28,121 nucleotides of DNA from Barthelona sp. PAP020 (GCA_040182905.1 JARQWU010000018.1:1-28121), one strand, 5' to 3'; positions 16,999 through 26,152 are shown, numbered from the stretch's first letter. Numbers and translations: made by a program. The notes: generated by a model not told the origin, from the sequence alone.

Positions 16999-19900
16999 TT
17001 ATTCGAATGAATATTCATTTCTTTTTGGATTAGAATATGTACGTGGAACATAATTTTTAGAACATTCAATATTCTTTTTGATTTCATCACAGTGTTTTTC
17101 CAAATTTTCTTTCAAAGCAGTTTCACGTTTTTTTCTATTGTCTAAAGCCTCAATTAAACTCTCTAACGAATCTTCTGTGTTAAAATACGTAAGAATTTCT
17201 GTATTCTTTGGGGTTGTTTGATATTCTTTGTTTTTGGTAAAATTTTCATGCAATGACAAATATTTTGGATTGTTTTCTTTCAAATCTTCAACAAATTTCT
17301 CATCTTTTAAATTTTCTTCCGTAATTGTCGCTGAATCAAAAAGATAATCATCAATATCACTAGAATGATAATTTTCTTTTTCAAAGACCTTTAGAATTTC
17401 AGTCAACCTATCAACAATGACTAAATTCGGTAAACCCTGCAAGATGTAATATTTTCGATAATATCTATCATAACCCAAAATAATAGGTCTTAAAATATTT
17501 GCTTCAAGTATTTTTTGCTCAAAATCTTTTTGAACAATTGATAAATTTTCCTTCAATAATCTTTTTAAATCATTTTTTCTTTCTTTTTCTTCATTTTCAT
17601 CTTTCTCCTTCTGTTCATCCTTTAACTGTTCTTTAAATTCCAGTTTCAGTTTATTTTCCTCAACATTCATATCATTTTTGATCTTAGATATTTCTTGAAG
17701 AACCTTATCAACTTTCTCTCTTATTTCGCTATTGAATAATACATTTTGAAACAAATAATGCAATGTAAGAAATTTTGTCATTGGAGAAATCTCTTCATAT
17801 TGATCAATAACATACGCAATTTGATAGAGTTTATAGCTTCGATTCAAACCATACTCCAGTGGTGTATCATCATATTCAATAATAGGCAATTCCTTTTGTG
17901 ATTTTTTAAGAGGAACTCTTTTCTTGCTTTTCTTTTTCAAAGGAGTAATGGGTTCCAACAATGCTTGCATTAATCCTGAATCACTGTCATCTGTTAATTT
18001 TCTTTTGTTCTTCTCTGACTTTCTGTTGCGATTTCTTTGTGTTCTTGGGTCAACATAGTCTTCATCACTGTCCCAATCACTGACTGAAAAATCACCAACT
18101 TTTGCATGTCGTTTATTGTTTGACTTAGGTTCAAATTCCTCCTCAGATTCCTCCTCAGAACTTGCTAATTTTTTGGAAACTTTTGTTTTGATTTTTTCAT
18201 TAGCCGAACGGCCAAACGTAAAATCTTCGGTGTCACTAACAACTGAATTATAATCATTGTCTTCTTCTTCTTCTTCTTCTTCTTCTTCTTCAATTTCACC
18301 TTCCATTTCTTCTTCCAAATCTAAATGAGTATTAGGACCTTCAGTAAAGGCAGTATCCCACAAATAATCAGGAAATTCAAAATCTTCATCCAACAAAGAA
18401 ACAAATTTTATGACATTTTCATTTCTGCTGTAATTGCCGTTTTTGAAGTTATCTGTCGCTTCTTTTCTCCAAACAGTAACTGTCTTAATTTCATCTTTCA
18501 ATTTATTAAACACCATCTCAGCCAAGGAATCTGTCTCACTTTGGTTTCTTAAAAAAGAGTACAAATGCTGTAACCATGTTCCTGGAGTAATGTTATTACA
18601 CTTCGCTTCATATTCATCATTTTCTCCAAAAGTCAACTCAATAAAACTGATAAATATTTCAGTGATCAAAATATTGACTTGTCTACTATTTAAAGCATCA
18701 AAAAATTGGTCAATTGTAAAGTCTTTATTCAACATAAGACAATCTTCAAAGCATTGGATAAAACTATAGATTTCCAACATTTGACGTAACATATATTGAG
18801 GAATTTTCCAAGATGTTTCGGGAATGGGCAAATCATTACCCTTAACAATAATATTTTGCTCTTCCAAAAACATCACATCTTCATCTAATATTGGAAATTT
18901 CGGGTCCAATTTGTCAAAAATTTCAGATGAAGGTAATCTGACCTGATGAGCTGGCAATTTCGGTAACAACTGCTTTTTTGGAGTAACAGGTGGAGAGCTC
19001 ATGATTTGTTTGACTGGTATTTTATTTCTTGAATCTTGAGGCATAGTTCCCTGTGCTAATAAAGGCTCTTTCTTTTTATCTGGATAAGAAACGTTTTTAG
19101 CTGCTGAAATTTGCTTTTTTAATGTGTCTTTTGCAACAATTAGTGTCTTAAACCATTCAAAAAACAGGGATATATCATCAACCATCAAATTCAATTTACT
19201 TTTGTCTCGTTCCAAATGAGTGGGTGGTTGATCCATTGATTTGATTATCTCTATATGTTTATGAAGAATGACTTGAAATTTACCCAAAGAAACTTCGAAA
19301 TTAAGCATGCTCGAAAACCGAATTTGCTCAAAACAATTGAAAAACCACAATAGTTGCCTATGCTGAAGGAAAAGATTCTTTTCCAATTCAGACAGACTGT
19401 TCATCCATAAATCCAGTTTGCTTGCATCCTTGAGAACATCATTTGCTTGGAACAAAGTGTTTTTCACCTGAAAGAATAACGTATTCTGATTATTGATCAT
19501 TTTGTTCAAAAAATTCAAAAAAGCAAATTCCTTTGGCAATTGATTAGATGCAACAGTTTGTCTATATTTTTTGAAAGTGTTCTCAATTGGCTTTTGAACT
19601 TGTTGATTTTCCATTTTGGCCACAGATTCAGAAGAAGAACCTTTATTCTTCTGAGACAACGTCTCAGTATCGGATAGTTCAATAACTTCATTGTTTTCAT
19701 CATTACTTTCCTTTTTGAGGAATATGGATGAGGTTGATGATGGTGCTGATGATGGAGCTGGGGCTAAGATTCTCTTACTTTCGTTTAAACCTGAAGATCC
19801 TTTCTTTGACTCCTCAAATTCAGTTTTCTTTACCATATTTTGAATAGCCAAAGAATCTTTCATTAAATACTTGTATGTCCATACCAATACATTCTTTTTA

Positions 19901-20544
19901 GAAAACAAAGGTTTGTTGGGAAGAACATTTGAACTCTTCAGCAAAACAACAGATCCTGCGTCCATACTTTCGGAATCTTCTAATAATTCAACACGATAAT
20001 TTTCAGGAAATTCATCTAATGGCTCATTTTTAGCATCGTTGATCTGTTCGACAATATTTAAAGATTTATCAATTTCCTTTCTTCTAAACCCTATAACCTT
20101 TACTGGCACGTTCTGTTGACCTTCTTTATACGTGGCACTGCGTCCAGGAAGACATAAATTATGAAATTGGTCATAGACAGTTGCCACAAAATCCAAAAAA
20201 ATGTTACTCCCTGATTCATTGTTCTTAACAGCATTAACATTGTTATTTACGTTATGTTTGGCCAAATAATTTTCAAAAAGAGATATAAAACAAAATGGTA
20301 TTGGACTAATATTGTTTATGTCTTCAATTTCACAATCATAAGCTTCTTTGAATGTCATTTTGTAATCAATATCAAATATTGTACTATAAATAGGATGTTT
20401 TAGTTCAAGAAATCTCAAAACATAGTCTTCATAAGACTGAAAAATTTCATTCGTGAGGATATTTCTGTAAATATATTCATTCTTTTCTTCAATTGATTTG
20501 TTTAAAGATAAATTAACACATAAATTTCCATTTAATAAAGGCAT
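16999..20544 (-). CDS. BAZ1A/ITC1-like: Acf1/Itc1-like accessory subunit of an ISWI chromatin remodeler (WAC-DDT-WHIM)
   Basis: The 1181-residue protein begins with a WAC domain (about 1-150): MPLLNGN, then NILTNEIFQSYEDYVLRFLE, then MTFKEAYDCE, matching MPLLHRK, KVTNEIFRHYDDFFERTI and LTYQEALESE of human Acf1 (BAZ1A). A DDT domain follows at about 583-650 (MLRQMLEIYSFIQCFEDCL, FTIDQFFDALNS). After a long acidic tract (about 748-768) and an Arg/Lys-rich stretch come WHIM-like blocks at about 893-945 (YKLYQIAYVIDQYEEISPMT) and 1015-1050 (ILGYDRYYRKYYILQGLPNL, resembling LGRDRYGRRYWWF-type motifs). There is no PHD finger or bromodomain, so the layout is closer to yeast Itc1 than to animal Acf1. 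Such proteins bind the ISWI ATPase through DDT/WHIM and nucleosomal or linker DNA through WAC, setting nucleosome spacing. The partner-like CHRAC15 gene lies about 5.4 kb away. Confidence 0.88.
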   Translation of the reverse strand: MPLLNGNLCVNLSLNKSIEEKNEYIYRNILTNEIFQSYEDYVLRFLELKHPIYSTIFDIDYKMTFKEAYDCEIEDINNISPIPFCFISLFENYLAKHNVNNNVNAVKNNESGSNIFLDFVATVYDQFHNLCLPGRSATYKEGQQNVPVKVIGFRRKEIDKSLNIVEQINDAKNEPLDEFPENYRVELLEDSESMDAGSVVLLKSSNVLPNKPLFSKKNVLVWTYKYLMKDSLAIQNMVKKTEFEESKKGSSGLNESKRILAPAPSSAPSSTSSIFLKKESNDENNEVIELSDTETLSQKNKGSSSESVAKMENQQVQKPIENTFKKYRQTVASNQLPKEFAFLNFLNKMINNQNTLFFQVKNTLFQANDVLKDASKLDLWMNSLSELEKNLFLQHRQLLWFFNCFEQIRFSSMLNFEVSLGKFQVILHKHIEIIKSMDQPPTHLERDKSKLNLMVDDISLFFEWFKTLIVAKDTLKKQISAAKNVSYPDKKKEPLLAQGTMPQDSRNKIPVKQIMSSPPVTPKKQLLPKLPAHQVRLPSSEIFDKLDPKFPILDEDVMFLEEQNIIVKGNDLPIPETSWKIPQYMLRQMLEIYSFIQCFEDCLMLNKDFTIDQFFDALNSRQVNILITEIFISFIELTFGENDEYEAKCNNITPGTWLQHLYSFLRNQSETDSLAEMVFNKLKDEIKTVTVWRKEATDNFKNGNYSRNENVIKFVSLLDEDFEFPDYLWDTAFTEGPNTHLDLEEEMEGEIEEEEEEEEEEDNDYNSVVSDTEDFTFGRSANEKIKTKVSKKLASSEEESEEEFEPKSNNKRHAKVGDFSVSDWDSDEDYVDPRTQRNRNRKSEKNKRKLTDDSDSGLMQALLEPITPLKKKSKKRVPLKKSQKELPIIEYDDTPLEYGLNRSYKLYQIAYVIDQYEEISPMTKFLTLHYLFQNVLFNSEIREKVDKVLQEISKIKNDMNVEENKLKLEFKEQLKDEQKEKDENEEKERKNDLKRLLKENLSIVQKDFEQKILEANILRPIILGYDRYYRKYYILQGLPNLVIVDRLTEILKVFEKENYHSSDIDDYLFDSATITEENLKDEKFVEDLKENNPKYLSLHENFTKNKEYQTTPKNTEILTYFNTEDSLESLIEALDNRKKRETALKENLEKHCDEIKKNIECSKNYVPRTYSNPKRNEYSFE
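18261..18290 (-). repeat. CTT/GAA trinucleotide repeat in the Acf1-like gene
   Basis: Ten consecutive CTT units on plus (GAA on minus) encode an uninterrupted glutamate run in the acidic linker between the DDT and WHIM regions. It is likely to vary in length between isolates by slippage. Confidence 0.9.
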
Positions 20545-20859
20545 TACATGAAAAAAAATAAAAAACTCTCAATCAATTCATTTGTGTTTTGGTTAATAAG
20601 AAATTTGGTTGATTAATTTTTACCAAACTGATTTATAATGTGTTGATATTTGGATCAACGATGAAATTTTGAAACAGCATGCTCGATATGGATCATTGTT
20701 TAAAATTCCACTACTTGATGAAAGTATCCCAACAATGATTAAATCAATATTATTGAACCCCTCTTTGGTCTACTTCATAAATAATAAACAATAAATAATT
20801 TATTGTGAAAACTGTACAAAATATTCAAAAAAAAAGACTAAAAGCAACAACTTTTTCCA
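20545..20859. other. Intergenic region upstream of the Acf1-like gene
   Basis: It holds the probable promoter of the Acf1-like gene (TTTCATGTAATG at its start) and the 3' flank of the orphan gene. The sequence is AT-rich except for a coding-like stretch at 20639-20794, listed separately. Confidence 0.5.
20639..20794 (+). pseudogene. Possible gene remnant or unrecognised exon (about 51 codons)
   Basis: A plus-strand frame from just after a TAA to the TAA at 20792 has no early Met but looks protein-like: VDIWINDEILKQHARYGSLF, then KIPLLDESIPTMIKSILLNP. Codon use (GAT, GAA, TTG, CCA) and local composition resemble the real genes more than the surrounding tracts. It could be the last exon of a gene whose upstream exon I cannot find, or a decayed fragment. 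I recognise no family, and a stop-free run of this length can also occur by chance. Confidence 0.22.
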
Positions 20860-21417
20860 CTAAAGCGGTGGCTTTTTTCCAATAGGAACAAGGTAATTTG
20901 GTCCAAATGTGTTAAAATAAAAAAATTGTGACTCAAAATGATTAATATCAAAAATTCTGCTGTCACAAGGAATATTAGGTGGGGCTTCATACTCTAATTC
21001 TGGAAATGGATCTTGTTGATTAAAACAATAATATTCAATGAGTTGACATGTTGCAATGCGATTTTGACGGCGAGATCTAGGGCAAATATATATATATTTT
21101 CCCAAAAAGTTCCACCACAATGGAAATTGTAAACTATAAACATTGGCAGAATTGTTTTTTTCATTTGTGCAAACATTAATCATCAAACCAAAGACTCCAA
21201 AATTGTTCAACATGGCATTGTGTTTTAAAGCCTCAAAAATGTCTATTAATTCTTTTGATTGCTCGAACATTGTTTGTTTGTGACTAAGTCGTTCAATTAA
21301 ATAAAACCTAAATGATTCACGGTTCCCAGCCATCCATGGCCATTTGGATTTTTTCTTGAATTTAATTCCCATTAATATGCCTTCCAATTTGAAGACAACA
21401 TTATCAGAAGAGAACAT
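20860..21417 (-). CDS. Hypothetical protein, 185 aa, aromatic-rich
   Basis: I do not recognise this protein. It starts at the ATG at 21415-21417 and ends with TAG. It is basic near the N-terminus (IKFKKKSKWPWMAGN), then predicted helical (RFYLIERLSHKQTMFEQSKE), then rich in Tyr, Phe, Trp and Cys, including YSLQFPLWWNFLGKYIYICP and YEAPPNIPCDSRIFDINHF. The Pro-rich end reads YLVPIGKKPPL. There is no signal peptide, clear membrane span or known motif. Spacing on both sides is ample, and its composition differs from the AT tracts around it, which supports it being real. An upstream exon cannot be excluded. Confidence 0.55.
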   Translation of the reverse strand: MFSSDNVVFKLEGILMGIKFKKKSKWPWMAGNRESFRFYLIERLSHKQTMFEQSKELIDIFEALKHNAMLNNFGVFGLMINVCTNEKNNSANVYSLQFPLWWNFLGKYIYICPRSRRQNRIATCQLIEYYCFNQQDPFPELEYEAPPNIPCDSRIFDINHFESQFFYFNTFGPNYLVPIGKKPPL

Positions 21418-21979
21418 ATAAAAATGGAAAAGAGATCTTAAACGCCAATTCCATAGGATTGCTTTCCAAAAAAAATTTTTTTTTTTTTTTTGAAATTAGG
21501 AATTTTTGTAATGAAGGTCGTAAAATTTGGAAAAAAAAGATATGAATCAATAAAAAAAAAATGTCAATAAAAAAAAAAAATTTTTCTGATTCGAAAAAAA
21601 GTAGGTTTGATGTGGGTTTTTTTTACAATATTTTTTTGAAAATTATTCAAGTGTAAAAAATTTTGCCTTTCACCGAAAGGCAAAAAAAAGATAAAAAGAA
21701 AGAAATCATTTTCAAAATTTTTCAGTTTCAATGAATTCTTGCATGTTGACCCTGAAAAATCAATCAAAATAAGAGAAAAAAGCAATTGGAATTCATAAAG
21801 GAAAACATTTTTAGATTAAAATATTTCAGTTTTTTATTTATTTCTTCTTGATCCACCTAACAGAAATAATTTTTTTTTTCTTTTCTTTATATAATTTTCT
21901 GATTGTTTTTCATTTGTATGTTAAACAATTGAAAATTTAAATCTAAAATAACTATTTATTACAAAAAGGCTTCATTGCA
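21418..21979. other. Low-complexity intergenic region
   Basis: It separates two minus-strand genes and is dominated by A and T runs, several longer than ten bases. The only notable structure is the hairpin at 21661-21685. The open frame across 21564-21785 has Phe/Lys-rich low-complexity content and is not supported as a gene. Confidence 0.6.
21661..21685. other. Perfect 11-bp hairpin with 3-base loop
   Basis: TTTTGCCTTTC, loop ACC, GAAAGGCAAAA. The stem is perfect over 11 base pairs and stands alone in an A/T tract region. On the plus strand an A run continues after it; on the minus strand an oligo-T run precedes it. It lies downstream of the glycosyltransferase-like gene and upstream of the orphan gene, both on minus, so a 3' processing or termination signal is possible. 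Confidence 0.6.
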
Positions 21980-23044
21980 CTATTTGACCGCAAAAGTAAC
22001 AGATTTGTCTGCAATAAAGTTATTGATTGCAATGTCGCTTTTGTTTACAATTCTTTCCATATAAACGTTTGAACTGTTGTCAACCTTAGATACACGGTTT
22101 ACCTTTATAAACACTATCTCTTCCTCATCCATCTTCCGACCCCATCGTGGATTGTAAGGACTCGATATAGCATTCATATGTGATCTTCTTACAATACGTG
22201 GAAGCTTGTAAATGCGAATCCAATCATGATTGCTATATTCATGCAGCATGCAGAATATATTGTACCCCATGTTGATCACTTCTCCTGAAATTGCCACTTC
22301 TGCATGAATTGCAGCACTAAATGAGTTGTAATGTGCACGAATCAACCCTTTCTTAACCAATGCTTCAAACATTGATGGTTTCATTACAAGAAAAGGACTT
22401 TGAACATGCGGCAAATTCAAATGAGCACAATTGATTGTGGTACCCACAAGTCCAATATTACCAACAAACTTTTCAGTAAATATTTCCCACCACCGATGCA
22501 CATAGTCAGTATATTTTTCGAGAAATGGGCCCCGCACAGAACCATTAAACAATATCATCCAATTATAAGTTTTTTTTGATAAAGTTTCGTGTTCTTTCAC
22601 AAACTTGCTGCCATCCAAATACGCTCCAAAATCATACCCTTCGTTTGGCCTCTCAATAATATAAACATTCGAGCACTTCAAAGGATTGAGATTGAGCTTT
22701 TCTGCTACTTTGTCTTCAGGAACAAATACGTTTAAAAACACGTAATCAACTCTTGGATCGTTACAATAAACACCTTTAGCATAAAAGAATTTGAAATTTA
22801 TTGGTGAATATTCTTTGATATTGTATATTGCATAGAAAACTAAAACTTTCTCACTCTCTTTGGGTTCTCTCTCACTCTCTTTGGGTTCTTCGGTTTTTAT
22901 TCTTTCAATGTGAAGATCATTGCCAGAATTTTCAAAAGATTTGTCACTTAAAATAATAAAAACTGATATCCCACTCATCAGAGATATGGCTAAAATTACA
23001 AAAACTATTGTACGAATATCGGTTCTTTTCGTAATATTTTGCAT
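21980..23044 (-). CDS. Type II membrane protein, glycosyltransferase-like (rhamnan synthesis F-related)
   Basis: The open frame reaches 23101 but its first codon there is TTG; the first ATG is at 23042-23044, giving 354 residues (MQNITKRTDIRTIVF). A signal-anchor helix covers about 11-32, then a charged stem with a perfect EPKESER repeat. The luminal domain has YIIERPNEGYDFGAYLDG (about 128-145), NWMILFNGSVRGPFL (about 161-175), NIGLVGTTINC (about 201-211) and NLPHVQSPFLVM (about 215-226). These blocks resemble the RgpF/rhamnan-synthesis-like group and related plant and algal glycosyltransferase-like proteins (NEGYDFGAW, GVRGPF, LVGPTI). The predicted site is the Golgi or ER lumen; donor and acceptor are unknown. 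It is the second type II glycosyltransferase-like gene in the window. Confidence 0.72.
   Translation of the reverse strand: MQNITKRTDIRTIVFVILAISLMSGISVFIILSDKSFENSGNDLHIERIKTEEPKESEREPKESEKVLVFYAIYNIKEYSPINFKFFYAKGVYCNDPRVDYVFLNVFVPEDKVAEKLNLNPLKCSNVYIIERPNEGYDFGAYLDGSKFVKEHETLSKKTYNWMILFNGSVRGPFLEKYTDYVHRWWEIFTEKFVGNIGLVGTTINCAHLNLPHVQSPFLVMKPSMFEALVKKGLIRAHYNSFSAAIHAEVAISGEVINMGYNIFCMLHEYSNHDWIRIYKLPRIVRRSHMNAISSPYNPRWGRKMDEEEIVFIKVNRVSKVDNSSNVYMERIVNKSDIAINNFIADKSVTFAVK
22851..22892 (-). repeat. 21-base tandem duplication in the glycosyltransferase-like gene
   Basis: Two nearly identical 21-base units (TCACTCTCTTTGGGTTCT plus three bases on plus) lie head to tail and encode EPKESER-EPKESEK in the stem region. 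The unit length keeps the frame. Confidence 0.85.
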
Positions 23045-23748
23045 AAAATAAGGAAAATTTAAAAGAAAAATAATTATCAACAAGGAAAAGAAGTTTGACA
23101 ATTAAAAAAAAAAATAGCAAACCAGTTCTAACCTGTGGAAAGAAACTCAATAAAACAAAATAAAACAAAAGAGCTCAAATCAAAAAGATAATTGGCAAAC
23201 ACTTTGCCAAATTTCTATTTTTTGTCTTTTCTTGAACAAAAAACTTCTCTAAACTTTATTATTGTTCTAAATTAATGATATGTCAGAACAAATCATATGA
23301 TTAAATCTTTCAAAAATAATTGGATTTGAAGCTTTAAATGATATCACTTATTTTTTGTAAGGCCGTTTGATGTATTACTTTTAATGTGGGAACACCTGCG
23401 AAAAAAAAAGATTTTTACTGACAATGACAAAATGTTGTGGCTTTATTTTTTTTTTTTTTTAATCTTTTTTAAAATTCAACCAAATTTAATATTTATGCAA
23501 TTTTGTGTTATTTTTCAATTTCAAAAACAAAATTTTTTTGAAATTCTTTGAGTTATTGTGGGAATGTGCAAGAAACATTGGTAAAAAGAATTTTATGAAA
23601 AGAAAAGGAGTTTTTTGATGTTAAAGCCTTTAAAAGAAAAATTTATTGGAAATCAAAAGTCAAAATCCCGGGAAATTGCTTCGAAAGATTTTTTTTTCCA
23701 TAATCTCTTCCATTATTTTTTTTTTTAAAGAATATTTATTTTATTATC
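23045..23748. other. AT-rich intergenic region between divergent genes
   Basis: It contains the promoters of the glycosyltransferase-like gene (minus) and VID27 (plus). It includes a run of T of about 16 bases near 23445-23460. GTCAAAATCCCGGGAAATTG (23659-23678), about 75 bases before the VID27 ATG, is shared in inverted orientation with 13951-13981. No other gene is supported. Confidence 0.55.
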
Positions 23749-25335
23749 ATGGACAATAAGGAAGAAAAAGTTGAAGCTAATGAAAAAGAAAAGTTGACAT
23801 TACGTAATTGTACCTATCAACAAATTTTTAATGTCATCTATCGAGAGTGGTCATCCAAAATTTCTATATTTAAAACTGAAAAGCCAAATGAATTTGCATT
23901 GGAAAATGAAAATTTGAGATTGGTTTTTGACAAACATTTAATTAAAGAATCTGGTAATGATCTTATAATTACAACCAAGGATAACATTGTGATTAGAATT
24001 TTGGGGAAGAAAAAAGAGTTTCTTGACTTTTTGAAGAACTTTAAAGAGACAGACAAATCGAATTCTCCAAAGGAAGAAGAAGATTTAACTGAACAATTTG
24101 ATTCTTTCCGGGAACCCCAAGTTGATCGCGAAAACGTTGAAGATGAAAAACCTCACGTTGATGTACTGGTTGAATCTTTATCAGTAAAAGAGGAAAATGG
24201 TCCTGAAAATTCGTCTGAAAATCCGTTGGAGCCTGTAAATTGCGGGCAATTTAATTTCTTAAATATTGGCATGATGAACGATGAAACAAGGAATGGATAT
24301 ATTTCGGGTATGAGAGGAGTAGCAAAGTATGAAATCGTTAATGAAAATAATGACCCAAATATTCAATTTAACATTGTTTTTAATTTTCCAAACGATGTGT
24401 TAGTCGATCCTGAAAATACTCTTTGTGATGTTTTGTTAGTTAGAGAAGAAACTAAACTACAAATTATGATGTCAAAAAATGTTTATTTATTAGATATTAA
24501 TCCTGTTGATGGGCTTAATCGTTTTCAGTCCATCCGCGACAATACTGTCGGTCGTTTAAATAAAAAAGTACTTCGTATTTTCAGTCTCTTGAAATATAAT
24601 CAAATTGAAAATACTGAAGAAATTTTGGGATTAACTAAAAATGGTTGTATGAGGTTTAGTAGTAATAATAATAATGATTGGCTTGGAGTAGGTCTTTCAA
24701 AACAATCTCGCAAGTTTTGTTGTGCTGCATCACCAGTATCTAGTGGTGATAATGAGGATAATAATTACGTTTTGGGTTCAACTGATGGCAAATATCGATT
24801 TTTTTCAGATTCAAATTTTGCATTTGCAACCAATAGATTTGGGTTGAACAATAAAGGACCTATCATTGGTTTAGATATTAACTCTGATCAACACCAAGTT
24901 GTGATCACAACATCTAAACATGTGATATTACACTGTACCGTGTTCAATGATTCTGATAATAACATAACCACATGGTTTAAAAAGAATCAGAGGTTGAACA
25001 GAAGACAACCATATAAAAACTTAAATTATAATGGATGTGATGAAAAAGATGATTATTCCTTTACCCGAGCTAGATTTAATTGGGGAAATGGAATAGAAGA
25101 ATTCGTCATTTCTTCTTATAACACTTTTATTCTCATTTGGAAATTAGCAGAATGTACTAATGAGGACAATGATGTTCATAAGGTGATAGACGTTGGAAGT
25201 TTTGTCATTGACTGTCAATTCATATTTAACAGCACCAGTGAAATTGTTTGCTTGACTAATACCAGTCTTATTTATTTGAAATTGGAGGAAAGAGAATGGC
25301 AAATAAAAGCTGAAGAAATTCTTCCAACCTTTTGA
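23749..25335 (+). CDS. VID27: VID27-family protein
   Basis: The 528-residue protein has a C-terminal beta-propeller-like half typical of the VID27 family. YVLGSTDGKYRFFSDSNFAF (about 341-360) matches the conserved VASKKGDIRLFDRLG segment, GPIIGLDINSDQHQVVITTS matches DPIIGIDVTADGRWILATC, and FTRARFNWGNGIEEFVISSY and NTFILIWKL match FTPAKFNTGEDVEEKTIVTS and PYVITWNF. The N-terminal 160 residues are acidic and low complexity after a small domain that may be PH-like. Yeast Vid27 is about 780 residues, so the N-terminal part is shorter here. Vid27 is a cytoplasmic protein tied by yeast genetics to vacuolar import and degradation of fructose-1,6-bisphosphatase; its biochemical role is unknown. An AATAAA motif lies at 25340-25345, just after the TGA stop, and may serve polyadenylation. 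Confidence 0.82.
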   Translation: MDNKEEKVEANEKEKLTLRNCTYQQIFNVIYREWSSKISIFKTEKPNEFALENENLRLVFDKHLIKESGNDLIITTKDNIVIRILGKKKEFLDFLKNFKETDKSNSPKEEEDLTEQFDSFREPQVDRENVEDEKPHVDVLVESLSVKEENGPENSSENPLEPVNCGQFNFLNIGMMNDETRNGYISGMRGVAKYEIVNENNDPNIQFNIVFNFPNDVLVDPENTLCDVLLVREETKLQIMMSKNVYLLDINPVDGLNRFQSIRDNTVGRLNKKVLRIFSLLKYNQIENTEEILGLTKNGCMRFSSNNNNDWLGVGLSKQSRKFCCAASPVSSGDNEDNNYVLGSTDGKYRFFSDSNFAFATNRFGLNNKGPIIGLDINSDQHQVVITTSKHVILHCTVFNDSDNNITTWFKKNQRLNRRQPYKNLNYNGCDEKDDYSFTRARFNWGNGIEEFVISSYNTFILIWKLAECTNEDNDVHKVIDVGSFVIDCQFIFNSTSEIVCLTNTSLIYLKLEEREWQIKAEEILPTF

Positions 25336-26152
25336 ACTCAATAAAACATCCAAGATGTGAAGTATAAAAAATGTGTGTTATTTACTTTATTATTTTTTCA
25401 AATTGACTCATCTACAATTGTATTTGGTCAAATTTTTGGGGGGCATGTTATCCCAGCACAGAAACCCCAACGTTGCTTTATGTTGCAATTTTCCCTCAAA
25501 CAGAAGGACAAATTTTTTTTTTTTGCTGTTTCACATCGCTGTTCTAAAAGCACATATCCATCAACTGAAACACAATATTCAAGGAATCATCTTTGTTTTC
25601 CCTTTAAAGGGCCCTAAATTTTGTATTATTGTCTTTGTCCTCATTTTGGTCATCTTTTGACAACAAACGGTAAAAATAAATAGTCAACGAATATCTACTT
25701 TCTTTCAGACAGAATTTGTCTTTACATCACTCAATTATTGAAAGGACTTCATTTACAGCTCATTTAAAATTGCCGAGCTTGAAAAATTGGATGACGACTA
25801 ACCGTTTGAAAATAAAGAAAAAAAAAATAAAATGTAAAGATTTTACAAACATTTTCATAAAGAAGACATGTATAACCCACATATAGGACATTAGTTAAGA
25901 TACAAGCATTACTCGGAGAGTTCAAAAAAAGTCGAAGAAACTTCAGATAGGACCTCAAACATAGAGATAACGTCAAAGAGAACACTTCTTTACTTCAAGA
26001 ATCCTGAATTTAATCCTTTAGGTCGCATTCTTTTTATTTGGGTGTCCAACATCCCAAAATCTTCGTTATTGAAAAACTTCTAACTATACTAAGCCCAACG
26101 TAATGGGTTAACATAAAAATAAAAGTCTTTTAAATTTACGAAAATACAACTT
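25336..26152. other. Long gene-free interval upstream of the RNA-like element
   Basis: No gene is supported here. Two overlapping open frames at 25357-25660 read through T tracts and lack any family resemblance. The interval contains the perfect palindrome CCCTTTAAAGGG near 25600 and modest hairpins at about 26037-26056 (TTTGGG/CCCAAA) and 26092-26109 (AGCCCA/TGGGTT). These may belong to upstream elements of the RNA-like locus. Confidence 0.5.

Noticed and set aside
23045-23101. N-terminal extension of the glycosyltransferase-like protein beginning at 23101
   Set aside because: The first codon is TTG, not ATG, and the extension would place a second hydrophobic stretch before the anchor. The ATG at 23044 gives a standard type II layout.
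25357-25660. Two overlapping plus-strand open frames after VID27
   Set aside because: They have Phe/Leu-rich low-complexity content read through T tracts, resemble no family, and overlap each other in different frames.
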